NCBI RefSeq assembly: GCF_947179515.1
Contig: NC_067472.1
Span: 104,491,506-104,555,505 of the forward strand
Origin: Apodemus sylvaticus
Taxonomy: Eukaryota; Chordata; Mammalia; Rodentia; Muridae
DNA length: 64,000 nt
Direction: 5' to 3'
The notes beneath the pieces were generated by a model that did no database searches, was not told the origin of the DNA, and saw nothing but the letters and a program-made list of their open reading frames with translations. Both the position numbers and the translations under genes were made by a program. Each line of letters opens with the position of its first letter. Position 1 is the stretch's first letter. Positions 10,960 through 24,900 of this stretch are shown here, in pieces.

Positions 10960-13900
10960 CACACACACACACATGCACACATATGCACTTACACGTGCGC
11001 TCACGCACACATACACACATGCACACATGCCCTGTAGGCACTCTACTGTCGCCCCAGCACTCACTCCTACCATCATCATCTCTCCTACCCAACTGAACCT
11101 TGGCTTCACTCATTCCTACACGAATCTGTGCTTTCCATAGGACATAAGGATGCCCTGCTTTTGAGCGGAAACCCTGTCAAGCCCTTAAGATACGCAACGC
11201 CACCCATTATCTCAGGAACCTGGTCAAAGTACAGAGCCTCTCCTGGACTTCATTGCCTTCCTGCTTCACCCAGCCACCACTGAGTCCCCTTTATCATATC
11301 TTCTGCCCATCACTGAGCCCTACCAAGCTCATCCCCACAGCCCTACCCATTTAGATAAAGGCCTGCTTCCCTCCCATTGCCCTGTTCCTCCCCTCTTGAC
11401 ATCTCCTACAAGAACAGGGGAGGAAACTATTCTGACTCCTTCACTGGGAAAGGACCACATAAAATGCAGCCTTCCTGGGCCTAAGATGCAAGAATACTGG
11501 ATGGGTGGGCTGGTCCTCAGCTGGGGTGGCTGCCCATAGCCCTGCACAGACCTACCTGAGCAGCTGCTATTCCGGAGCTGGATGGGCTCCCGGGGTGTCT
11601 CAGACTAAAACCAGTCACTAACTTGTCCTCCCTGGACACACACGTCTCCCTGGGATTTTCAGACCAGGGCCTGTTTGGGAAACTGAGGTAAGACAGTATA
11701 AGCCACAGGGATCCAAAGCCCCACACTCAGCTAACTCACAAACCTTTCAGGGAGTCCTCAGTCTGTGCCTCCAAGGCTCCAAGAAACTTGTACAGCTTCA
11801 TGTTCTAAGAAATTTTAAAAGTTTGTACTGCTCACATTCTAAGAATTCAAAGCCCTGGAGTCCTCAAAGTACAAGAGCCCATGAATTTTAACATTCTTTT
11901 ACACTAACATTATGACATAGGTAAGACTCTCACATCTGGGTTTCTATGGCCTTTGGAAATTGCTGGCCATGGGTTGAGTCTCTGAATACCAGGGAAAGGG
12001 CAACTGGAAAGGCCTTTAGAAATAACACCCCTCTCCCAGGCAGTGCCAACAGCCACGGGGAGCCCCAGATTGTGAGGACAGGGAAGGAGCTGGGACAGTG
12101 CAGGTGACTCAGTCCAATGTCACCATCCTAATAAACACCAACGCAGTCCATGCTCGTTCCTCAGCTGTGGGATCAGCTGGCCTTCCTCGGGTCATGATGG
12201 ATAAATGAGCGAATCCACGAGCAACATCACAGAGCCAGGCACGCACAGGCGCTCAGGGAAAGACAGCATTCACTGCTCCCCACCCCAGCAAGCTTGCAGT
12301 CCTGGATGGGTGTCCGTAGTCTAGGCACAAGATATTTAACCTAACATCCAAGTGACACGTTCCTGCTGGCCTTGGTTTCCTCACGGTCCATCCTGGCTCC
12401 TCCCTCCCCATCACATGGTCCCTTAGAAAGTGAAGCCAGGATTTAGGCTATTGTGGTCACAGTGACCTCTACAAGAAGACCTTAGCAGGAAGAAACAGCC
12501 GATGCCATATTCATAGGGTTCAGTAATGAGGGGCTGAGAATAGACTAAGGGACCCCACTTGGTTCTCTATTCTGATAGCCTTGAAGGCTGAAAAGGGAGC
12601 TTGTTCAAGTTACGCTTCCAAGTTTGTTCAAGATACTACCACCACCACCACCACCACCACCACCACCACCACCAGGAGACCAAGTCCCTCCTTTGTGGTA
12701 CTCCTATGATGTGGCCCTTGGTCCTTTCTGAGCACCTTGCAGATGTGAGGCTCTCCTGCCTTCCCTCTTCACACCATGCCTGGGAACCTTTGCTCTTCTC
12801 CACCAGTTAAACAGGGAAGAAGAGGAACAGCAGGGGCCAGTCCCACCCTCCATTTGTCTTGTGATATTGGTGCCATTTTACAGTTAGTGAGATTGAAATC
12901 ACTGTCTAAATGCACACAGCTAGGAATGGTGGAAGAACCAGCTGCCTCTAGTTCCCCAAGCTCTTGTTCCTCACAGTAGAGTGGCTCCCAGCAGGAGAGA
13001 TAGGGGGGGCCTCCCTCCTGGTAGCCTCCTTTTCCTACCCCAGTGGTCCCCAGGCTTTAGGAGGCAAAGACCATGGTCCTTTCTTCTCTTGCTTTCTGTA
13101 CTGGAAGCAGCTCCATTCCCTGATTGATCCAAAGTCACTCGATCAGCAGACTCCCGTACTGGGACCAGGAGATGTGGTGTTTGGTTTCTAAGCATCCGTC
13201 GCTATGGAAGCCAGGTGCTGCAAGCCCAAGGCCTAGCAACAAGGCATAATGTGGGGCGGAGGGCATTGTCGGAGGGCTTTGGAGACAGTCAGCAAGAGAG
13301 CAGACTACATTCACTCTCAGGCTAGAGGCTTGGACCTGCTACTGTGCAGGGCTTGTACAGAGAGGAAGGAGGCAGAGAGGTCAAGTCCATACAGGACCCA
13401 AGAGACGAGACCCAAAGATTAGGGCTGAGAAACACGTGGAGCTGGACAAAGGAATCTGGGGACTAAAAGGCAGAGAGAGGCACAATCAGGAAGACAGGTG
13501 TGGGGCGGTAGGGGCAGATGAGCCGGCCAGACACAGGGGCAGAGCTGGCTGCAGTACTGGGGAGGCACCGGCTCTCACAGAGACCCTCCTCCTCCTAACT
13601 CTGGGCCCGGGTGCCAGAGAGTGAGGGAGAGTCTCTGAGGAGTGACAGAGATGGATGGATTCGTGACAGGAGATAAGCCAGAGGCAAGAGGCAATATAGT
13701 GACAGTAATAAAGGAAGAGAAAACAGGGGACAGGGGGTGAGCTCGCCAGTGAGGACCAGACTGGGAGGCAGAGCAGACGACAGTGGGGACAAGATGGCAG
13801 AAATATGAGGACAAGGGCACTGAGGCCACCAGTGTCCTGAGCTGGCCCCAGTCCTGGGTGTTTCCTCCTCCATCTGCCCGTAGGTCACACAGACATCAAC

Positions 13901-16900
13901 AGCCTCTCTCTGCCCCTTCACTATCATCTCTCCCTAAACACAGAGTCATCTAGACACAAACCCTCAGCAAAGATCCCGATCAGGGGCCTTTTGTCTGTCC
14001 CACCACAGTCGAGACAAAGTAAAGCAGTGTCAGAAACACCAGACAGTCAGGCTTTCAGAATAAGAAGCAAAACTCCCCACCCGGCCTCTGTCAGCCCACT
14101 CCAGTCGCCTAGGAAGGCTCTGGAGGCTTTTCATACAAACCATATTTGTCTCCCTACAGACAGAGTAAGATGACACCGCCTAAGATGGAGGCAGACCTCC
14201 TGCCCTGGAGATTCCCTGCTGTCTTCCTCTACAACAGACTTTTTCATGGCACTGGGGAGTCACTGGGGACTGATGACAAGGCAGGCAGCTAGTAGAGAAA
14301 CAAACCCAACTGCCCACCTCAGGCTGTGGCAGGGAAGGCGGAGCAGCTCGGCCTCCGGGGATCAGGGAGGTGGCAGGTGCCTGGCAGGCAGCATCTCATC
14401 TAATCCTCCTTGCGCCTGGGGTATAGGTACAGGCGACTGATCCCCCAGGGAAGCCATTTGCCTTAACCTTCTCAGTAGCCAAGAGGCACTGAGCCGGGTC
14501 TTGAACCCTAGTCTTCTAAAGCCAATGTGAATGGAAGGACCTGGGCAAAGGCATAGGAGGTAGGGACATCTAGGAAGGGGGTGACCCAAGTGTGCTCAAG
14601 GTGCCTCCCAGGAAGGATGTGATCTTCCTAGGAAGATCAAGCCCTGCTGGAGACCACTACTCCTCCATGGGGAGAGTCCCATCTCCCCATGTCAGGATGT
14701 GACAGTAATTAGCTAGACCCTATCAGAATGCTAGCCTTGGCCGGGACCTGTGGTAATTGTTTCTCTAATTAGCACTGTGGAGTGCACTGTTCTGGGAGCA
14801 CAGGGCACGCAGAGGCACAACTGCCTCATCTGCCTCTCTCTTTTCAGGCTCTTAGAGGAGGACCACGATAAAGACTAATTAAGTGCCTACTATGTGCCCT
14901 GTGGTGTGGAACACTTGACATTTATCATTTCATTAAGTTACCCACAGAGGTCTCTGGAGGCCACTGTCTGCGCTGGCCCATCTCCCTACGGCTCCCACTC
15001 CCATAGTTACCACATCCAGGCAGTCCTCACAGCCTCCTGCCTAACTACGTCCCCCAAGACTGCCTCTGAGGTAGAGTGAGCTGTGGAGCAGCCGGTGCCA
15101 AGGACACCTGGGAACTGAGAGATCATTTCTCCCTTCTGTAGTGAGGGTGCAGGGGGCAGCGGGGGAAGGTTGGGTGGGTGGTGGAAGGTGGACTGTTACA
15201 CACTAGCTTTACCCGACACACTATACACTGGGTCTGGGCCACAAGCCAGAAAATCGACCCATGGCGCCATCCTCCCCTGGGCCCCAGTTCCTGGAAGGCG
15301 ATGCTGAAGGGATGATTGATCCGTCTCCCAGCCTCCTCTTCTGCTGCCTTGAAGGCAGTCTCTTCCACGAAGACCCCTCCCTCCTGGCCAGCCAGTGTCA
15401 CAGCCATGGTGAGAACCCAGGGTCAGCCCAGGAATAATGAGCAGTGACTCTCATTCTCCTCTACAGCCTGACATCACCATTGCCCCAGCATCTGGACTAG
15501 GCAGACAGATGCTGTGAGAGCCAGTGTGGTACATCACGGTCACCTACGCCCACGTACATGTGTACACAGGCAAGTTGATAGAGTAGGAATTATGAACCCA
15601 AGATGTGAGCAGCGCCGGTCTAGGTTCAAATCCTACCTCCTCCATGTCATGCATGTGTGTGCTATCCGCATCGCCTAGCCTTATCCACATGGCCTAGTCT
15701 TGTCTGAGCCTCAGTTTCCTTATCTGTACAGAAAAGTTAATAATAACATCAAACAGTTGGATGAAATTTGGCCACAATGTTTCCCACAGAATAGTTTTGA
15801 TACACAAACGCTTTTATTGGTGTAATTGTATCTGTGGGCTGGTATGCTGTGTAGGTATCCTTGAGAGGCCAGGAAAGACCTAGAACACACTAGCAAAGGT
15901 GTAGCAAATGCTCCTCATCTACAAGGCCCCCTAAACTGGGGCTCAGCTACAAAGGAGAACTTGCTGCGCATCCCCTGGAAAAGAAAATACCTGTGCTAAA
16001 TAAGCAAGGCTCTAGGAGATGAACGGCTCGGCAGCCACCAGGCAGGACTGGTGATTAGGAGGCTCACAGCCCAGCATCCGGAGAGGCTTGGGAGGGAGGT
16101 TGAGTTGTGGGGCCATCCATCAAGGCTGGCAGGCCCAGTAATGCTGCACAGCGGGATAGGGAAGAGGAAAGAGAGCTTTAAGTGTAGATGAGCTAGAGCC
16201 AAAGCAGCCCCGTCCCTGCCGTGCTGCGACCCTGAAGGAGTCACTGTTGCCTTGAGACCTCACTTTCTTCATCAGGAAAATGGGGCTAAAGGACTCTTTC
16301 TTTACTTTCTCAGGCTCAATACCAGGCTAGGGTCCAGAAAGAGCCCTAAGGAAATTGTAAGGGGTACAGGGACACCTTTATCTCCTACAAGTGACCAGTT
16401 TAGCCAAAGGTCCCTGGGGGTAGGGAAGGAAGAAGAAGAAGAGGGAGAATAGGTCCTGAGTAGGGAGCCCAAAGATCCAAAGTGCGATTTGGGGTGTTTT
16501 GTTGTTTGTTTGTTTGTTTGTTTGTTTTGAGATAGTGTTTCTCTGGGTAGCCCTGGCTATTTTGGAACTCGCTGTGTTAAACCAGGCTAGCCTCAAATAC
16601 ACAAAGATCCTCCTGCTTCTGCCTTCCAAGTGCTGGGACAAAAAATCATGCATCCCTACACTAGGCTCCAAATACCCGATCTGAATCCATTTCCGGCCCC
16701 CATCCCTTCCTGACCACTGTCAAATGGTCTGATTTCCAGACCTTGCCCTGGACGCCCTGCAGCTGCCAGCTTCAGACTCAGCCAGCGGGGAAAGTCCTCA
16801 CCCCAGACATAATCCATGCAAATGTCATTCAAAGCCAGAGCAAAGTGACCTGTGGCCCCTGCCATGCCTGAGGAAACAGTTACCTGGGATGATGCTGGCT

Positions 16901-18909
16901 AGCAAGACTGGCCAAGAGCTCCGAGCTGGAACCTAGCAGAGTCTAAAGGTTTTCTGTCTATCACTAGCAACCTAAGCAAGCTTGGACAAGTCACTTCCTG
17001 CCTCTAGGGATTATTTTTCCATCTCTAAAGCAAGCTCTCCTGTTTAAAAGTCAAGCAAGGGACAATGAAAACCTCCATGGTCCCTTCCTGTGCTATAAAC
17101 CAGATCTCCCTCACTACCTCCCTCCTCACACTCTCTACTACAACCCTGCCTTCAGGCCGCCCCCATCCCGCCGTGTTTCACCTCTGGAACTTGGTTTTCC
17201 TCTCGGAAGCTCTCCTCACTCAAGAGGGGCCAGAAGTACAGCTTTCCCAGCAAGGCTGCTGGCAAAGTTAAACCAGACCCTCCTCTGCCGTCCCGCACAC
17301 CAGAGCTCTCAGACAGGATGTGCCTGCCCCTCTATCTCACTCAGCTCCCCGGGATGCAGAAAAGGTCAAGGCATGTACTGCAGGGGTTCAAAGGAAGTAG
17401 AAGGCAGAGAAAGAAGGTAGGTGAGGAAAAAATGAAAGAGGAGATAAGAGACATAACTGTGGCAAAGGTCCCTCTGGTTCTCACGACCTTCATCTACCTC
17501 CTAATGCCCCATGCCGTGGTCCAGACTGTGTCCCCCTCCTCTGTTATCTCTTGAGCTCTAAGCCCTGACAAGCACAAAAATACAAAGGCCTGGGGGCCCA
17601 GCGGGGTCTTTGGCATCTGCCCCCGCACCAATGGAGGCTAAGATCAGTAGAGAGTCGTCATAGTGACAAATTCATCACCTGAGCTCTGAAAGGCCAGCAA
17701 GGTGTGAGGAGTTCTGGTCAGAGCTGGTCAGAGCTACTGGGCTTTGGGGAGGGCATGAACTAAGCCCACTCAGTCTAGCTGTGCTCCCCCTCACCCCCTG
17801 CCACCCAAGTGAGATGCTCCAGCCCACGGCAGCATCTACTGTGTATCCAGCCCAGTCTAACTTAATCCAGTAGAACTGATGGTGGAAATATTGCTGTCCC
17901 AGCTTCTGTGGTCGTGTACCTAGACAATAATAAGGCAGAGGAGATGTTCTCAGTATGCCACTGGGGCCAAGGAAGGGAAGAGACAGGAGAAGATCATATG
18001 GCATGCCCAGGTACCAATGGAGGACCTCTAAAGGTTACTCATTTATTTCAGAGAACATGCAGGGTCAGAATTATTACCCATTACAGAAGCCTGGATGTCC
18101 CCTCTGCCTGAATCCTCTTAGCCAATCCTTATCCACACATCACCCCAACCCTTAGGCCCTCAACATGACCTACCTACTCCACTCTCACATCTATTCTAAG
18201 TTTGAGAAAGTCTAATACCGTATTTGGGATACTGGACTGGAATTTCTCTTTATTCTACCCTGAATGGTGGCAATTGCAATAAGAAGACCATTCCAACACA
18301 GATATTTTAGGAACCACCAGAAGAAAGTGTCAGTCTCAGGATGGGAGCTGTCCGCAGTGCTGAATCTTCCTAGCCTGTCCCCACCCCCAGGAAGCCCACC
18401 TCTTGTTATGGGAACCCATCAGTTCCTCAGCACAGAGAGGCAAGGCCAGACTCCCACACATCAGGCACCTTAAATGCCCTCCATTTCTTGCATTCACAAA
18501 ACTTCAGGAAGGGGCCAGAGAGATGGCTTGGCAGGTAAAGATGCTTGCTGCTGGAGCCTGATGCCCGAGATTGATCCTTGGAGCCTCCCAAAAAGTTACA
18601 AGAAAGAACCAATGCTACATAGTTACCATCTAACCTACACATGCCCACTATGGCGCACCTGCCCTCCCCACCCCAACATGCATGCAGTAATAACGTAAAT
18701 CAATAAAATAAGCCTTGGAAGAAAGAATCTATTTGGAACAGAAGAATGGGTAGGAACCTAGAATGCAGTCACACAAGGCTTCCATTGAGCACCTAGGATA
18801 TGCAATTCTATAATGAAGCTCAGAATACAGCCGTAACAAAATAGATCTGAGTCTGACCTTTCTGATGGAGACAACACTGGGGTCTGCCTGCCTCACCCAC
18901 TCATGCACT

Positions 18910-18943
<34 letters not shown>

Positions 18944-21900
18944 TGACACACTGACACATACTGGCCTTATGATGTGCACTCAAGCCAAGTAGAAAACGTA
19001 TGCCCATTTTACAGTGGGAAATGGAAAACACTAGGGTGACAAGGGAGCCCAAGGTCATAGAGCTACTGACCATCCAAGGTAGGTCTTAAACTCAAAGTAT
19101 GTCTGCCTCCTAAGTGGAAAGGGGATCACAGGCATAGTCCTTGTCCATCAAAGTTTCTAACCTACTGTTCCTGCCCTGTAGCCGACAAGCCCTCAGCAAG
19201 GGATGCTCTAACTTGGCTGAATGCCTCCTGCCTGCTGCAGCTCTGACTTTGTTAGGGACTCAGCAGGATGGGAGATCAGCTTTCAATCAGCTGGGTGCTT
19301 CCATGCCTCCTAGCCCTTAATCTACCCCCACCTTGCACAGAGGCCTCCCCCTACCCAGCATGAGGGAGCGAGGTGTGTGCTCTAAAAATACCTTAATCCC
19401 TCCCTGCTCTCGCTCTAATTAAGCCGAGTGAGTCACTACTTTAAGTAATTTATTGCTAGTTACATAATTGCTTTAATATTTGGTTCTAGAACTGGGGAAC
19501 AAGAGTGGGCCCCTTCTTTTCAGGGAATTGGTAATCCAAAGAATGGGATTGGTGGCCCCTGATGGGAGCAGAGTAGAGTCATCTTGGTCAGGTCTCTGGT
19601 CTAATCTGGACCCATATGTGGCCATCAGGGCCCCCAGAGAACACCTGAAGGAGCAGATTTGTGGAAGTACAGACCCGTCCCCCAATCTGTGCCTTTCTAA
19701 GGACACCTCTCCAGTCTCATACCCAGGGTTTGTGATCATAAGCCACATCTTAAGTATCCTTTATATTGGCTGCCCTTGTCACCTTGGCAGCAGCAGAAAT
19801 TAAGGCCCAGAGAGGGTGACCAGTTCCCTAGCACCCCCCAGCACATAGAAAGCAATCTTACTATATGTGACCAAGTTGTCAGGGCAAGGAAAACCCAGCA
19901 CCTCTCACAGTCCTACCTCAGTCTACAGAGAGAGAGAGAGGGAGAGGGAGAGGGAGAGGGAGAGGGAGAGGGAGAGGGAGAGAGAGAGAGAGAAAGAGAG
20001 AGGCATGCAGCACACACAGAGACATGCACACACAGAGACACACATATGCATAAGCACATGCACACACACAGATACAAACATACACACAGACAAACACACA
20101 CAGACACAGAGAGAGACACACACAGAGAGATGTTCATACACATATATAGCCAGACACAGTCATACACACACATAGAGAGATAAAGGCACACAGAGATATA
20201 TGCACACAGAAACATGGAAACATGCACACAGACACACACAGAGACACAGACACATATACAGACACACACACACACTCACACACACACGATTCACTACAAA
20301 GGGCACAAGAGAGCATTTTGAGGAGGATAAGATGGCTCTGTAAGTAAAAGTGCTCACTGCTCTTGCAAAGGACCTGAGTTTGGTTCCCAGGACTTACACA
20401 GTGGCTCACAACCACCTATAACTCCAGTCCCAGGGGACTCACAACTGTCTTTTGACCTCTGCAAGCTCCAGACACATATGTGGTGCATATAATGTGCAGG
20501 CAAACACTCACAGATACATAACATAAAAATAAATCTTTTTAAAACTGCCTTCCTTAATCTCAATGGTGATTGTATGACTACAGATTACTAAAATTAATTA
20601 TACTCTTTCATTAGAGGTTTTATTATATGTAAGTTACTCCTCAATAAAACACATACTTTTAAACACTTAAAAAGAGAAGTCCCACCCCACCCTCCAGGCC
20701 CTCCCAGCAGGAACAGCTGTGCCGAGACTCAGGAGGAGCTGAGTAGCAGTAGAGTGTGCTTAGTAGGTGCTCACTGTGCAGATGTTTGGTTTGCTCAGTG
20801 CCAATTAGCACGGTGTCAATAGGCACCTCCTGTGTGCACCTGCACACCCTTCGTCTCATTAGCTCGTTTCCCGCTCTCCACAGCCCACGAGAGAGCCCTG
20901 GTGCATGTCAGGCGCATTACCCACATGGTCTCAGTTCATCTTCGCAGCAGCCCTAATGAGGTGGGTGCCAAGATCATGCCCACCCACAGAGGCAGAAACA
21001 AAGGTGGCAGGACTCGCAGGCCCTGCCCCTGGGGTGTGGCAGGCTTTCATTCGTTAGCCCCTCCCACTGCTTCCCGATGGCTCTAAGCTGCGTGTGGAGG
21101 CCAGGCCGTGGAGGCCATGGCTTGACTGAAGGGTGCTTAGAAGTAGAAGTATAAGCTCAAAGTGCTGGTGCCTACATGTAATCCCAGAACTGAGGGAGAT
21201 GGAAAAAGAACTGAGAGTTCAGGGCCAGCCTGAGCTATATAGGAAGACTCTGACCCAAGCCACAAATAAAACAAAAGAAGGAAGCACAGGAGCAAATGGT
21301 GAGGGGAAGGGAGCCGAGAAAGAGATAAGGGAGGAGGATGAGGGTGAGAATGAGGAGGACATGACAGAGAGAAGAGGACAGCCAGGGAGAGGAGAGGGGG
21401 AGGGAGAGGAGAGGAGAAGAGAGGAGAGGAGAGGGGATGAGGGGAGAGGGGAGGGGAGGAGAGGAGAGGGGAGGGGAGGGGAGGGAGAGGGGAGGGGAGG
21501 GGATGAGGGGAGAGGGGAGGAGAGGAGAGAAGAGGGGAGGGGAGGGGAGGGGAGGGAGAGAGGAGGGGAGGGGACGAGGGGAGAGGGGAGGAGAGGGGAC
21601 GAGGGGAGAGGGGAGGAGAGGAGGGGAGAGGGGAGGAGAGGGGAGGGGAGAGGAGAGGAGAGGAGAGGGGAGGGGAGGGAGAGGGGAGGGGAGGGGACGA
21701 GGGGAGAGGGGAGGAGAGAAGGGGAGAGGAGAGGAGAGGAGAGGGGAGGGGAGGGGAGGGGAGGGAGAGGGGAGGGGAGGGGACGAGGGGAGAGGGGAGG
21801 AGAGGAGGGGAGAGGGGAGGAGAGGGGAGGGAAGAGGAGCAGGGGAAAGGAGAGCAGAGAGGAGAGCAGAGGAGGGAAGAGGAGGGGAGAGGAGGGGAAG

Positions 21901-24900
21901 GGAGGGGAGAGGAAGGGAGAGGAGGGGAGGGGAGGGGAGAGGAGGGGAGAGGAGTTGGGGAAGAGGAGACCTCAGGCACACTCCACATAAGTGATGGTGT
22001 ATAAGAGAGTTGGTGAGAGGCAAGACCAGCTTGGGGAAGGAGGGAACTGGGTTAGCCCAAGCTGGGTGTGGGGAGTGGTGCATAAAAGAAACCACAGCGT
22101 CTGAGAAGAGGCAGCAGCGGCTTCAGTGCCTTCTGGGCCCTGAGCTGCAGGGTCCTTCCACACTCCTGGTGACTCATCCCCTCACATTAGCCTCTGTCCA
22201 GTTTCTCGGTTTAATGGCCCGTTCCCACCCACTGCCACAATCTCACTGGATGTAGAAGAACAAAAAACCAAAATCTCATTATTGATGGGGGGCACGGAAA
22301 AAGGTCCCATCAGGCCAGGGACCGTAAGTGGAGAATATGCCTTCAGGAGGGAAGGGTTAAAAAGACACATGTCACACTGAAGAGGGGAACACAGGGGACT
22401 AAAGGTTTAGAGAGGGGTAACGAGGGTGAGGACAAGGTGGGGTTGAGCTAACTAAGCCTAAAGACCTTTGAAAAAGCATTACAGAAACCCAGTACTGTCT
22501 AAGTTAATTAAAATATATATTTTGGAACATTTTTTATTTTATGTGTATGTGCCTGTTTTGTATGAGTATGTATTATGTGCCTGCCTGATGCCCACAGAGG
22601 CCAAAAGAAGTAACAGATCCCCTGGAACTGGAATATGGTTATAGGTCATGTGGGTATTGGGAACAACCCAGATCCTCTACAAGATTAGTGAGTGTTCTTA
22701 ACTGCCGAGCCATCTCTCCTGCCCTCTGTGTTTTTGAGAAGGAGTTTGAAATCAGTCATGATGTTGCATGCCTTTAATCCCAGCTCTCAGGAGGCAGAGG
22801 CATGCAGATCTCTGTGAGTACAAGGCCAGCCTAGTCTACATAGCTAGTTCCAGACTGCTCAGGGCTACACAGTAGGAGCCTGTCTCAAAAAGAGGGGTCT
22901 TTGAAAGGAGGGACTCTGAACAGGTAAACAATGCTGTCCCCTGGAGACAGTTATAATTATGTTAAAATCTCAGTACCAGGCATGGGGTAGCTGGCCTTGA
23001 TTTATTGGTCAGGAAGTCCCCAGAACACCATGAGCTATCACCATTGCTCTAGGTTGCTTATCACAACTAGGAGTTAAAATCCCATTGCCAAAGACACCAC
23101 AGATTTTGGTTGCAGGACATAGAGAAATTAACCTAGAACAGGCTAGGAAACTTTCTCCCAGCTGGCTAACTCTCATAGCACCAGAGTGTATCCATCACAG
23201 GCTACTGTATCATTATACTAAAGGCGAGAAGATATCTATAGTTAATGCAGCCCTGGAGTCTGCATGCTACCACACTAACCTACCAGGTAAGATGTGGTCG
23301 CTGGTGCATGAGTGTCACAGGTAGCCAACTGCTTTCTGATCGGATTTGAGGCCTGCTCTACAGTAAAGCACTCGTGCCTGGCACTGTATAAACTTAGCCA
23401 GAACCCCGTGGCTGCGGAGGTCATAGGCTATAGGGGACAACCCTCTATGGTTGTTTTGTTAAATGGGCATATTGTTAAAGTGCTTTCTAAATATTTATGT
23501 TGATACCTATAGATTATGATGCTCTCCGCCTTGGTCAGAGAAGCTTCTTTTTGCAGTGGGCAGCTGTTAATGCAGACACATAACTTGTTAGAGTGCCAAA
23601 AATAAGTGCTGTGACTGCTCAGCCCTAAATCTATATCAATACATATATATTGATATCTATATCTATCTATCTATCTATCTATGTGTATATGTATACATAT
23701 ATGTGTATCTCATATATACATATATATGTATGTATGTATATACACATACATACACACATCTATAGTGTGTGGGGATCTGGGAAGTCCCCTGGAAGTGGAG
23801 ACACTTAGATCAGAGTAAAAGGCAGGGATCATTAAGGAAGGATTTTCCCCTAATAGAAACAGATCCAAACAGTGCTTGAGTTTGACTCTGGTAGCGCTGT
23901 GCCCATGGCCAATCACAAGTGATTTCCTGGGATGCAGCATGCATGAGTTGAATCCCACCCATGCTGTCTGTGTGGGTCAGTGAGCCCTCTCTGTGTGTTT
24001 AGGTGTCTAGCTGTTCTCTATCCTGTTTCTAGGTCAGTCTTAGATTAGCCAGTGTCTGTTGTTCAATACACATGATGACTGTCATGGGCATGGTGCCTCT
24101 CCGTGTGCTGTGAGCTTCTTCATGTAGGGAGAAATGAACCGTTTGAGTTTGTCTCTCTCTGAGAACTTGTGCGGGAGTTTGTGTCCCTAAGTCTAGATTC
24201 TCGCTACCTTGTGTGTTTGTGGCCATGACACCTAATTCATCAGATCAGGCAGCTGGAGCCAGAGGAACAGGAGCAGGAGGTGCGGCAGCTAAAGGACCCA
24301 GCTGCCCACAGTAGCACCTAATGATCACCACACGCGGAGTGGGGCTGAAGGGAGCTAATTATCCCTGACAATGAGTCACGGCTCGAGGCCCACCGGAAGC
24401 TGAAAAAGTTCCCGCTGGTGTGTGGCAGTGATAGGTGGCCTGCCAGAGTCCCTAACCCTTCAGGATCATGAGAGACCCACCCTCACTGACTCATCTCCCA
24501 AGAAGACCCAGAGCCAGGGCTCAGGACAGCAGCAAAGATGGACACCTCAGCCAGGAGGAAGCTCTTCAAGAGAGAACTTGGTGTGGACGTGGTATTGCTC
24601 AGGTCACAAATATAACCAGGAGATGAAGAGCAGTGGCCCAACTTTGGTCTCCAGGGGAGAGAGTTGGGGAGTGTGACCTATGGGTAACATTGATGGGGGT
24701 TCCAAGAGTGTACAGCACAGGGGGCAGGAGGCAGGGAGGGCTGTCCCTGCAGACAGCATGGGTAAGGGAGGGCTGGGTCAACACCGCATCCCCTCTCAGA
24801 CTCCTTCATCCACATAACCCCAGAGTAACTGGAGCCTGACCCCACTGAAGCCCTCGACTTCCGATGGGAGCTGAGATTCCTTGTCTGCCTCTCTATCCTC

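Noticed and set aside
12637..12674. Poly-His open frame
   Set aside because: Translation of a CAC microsatellite; no flanking coding signal.
19913..20275. Cys/Val-rich open frames
   Set aside because: Produced by the GA/CA compound microsatellite.
21133..21990. Long open frames (over 280 codons) on both strands
   Set aside because: They are translations of the polypurine minisatellite (Arg/Gly/Glu or Ser/Pro/Leu repeats) and are open only because the tract lacks stop trinucleotides.
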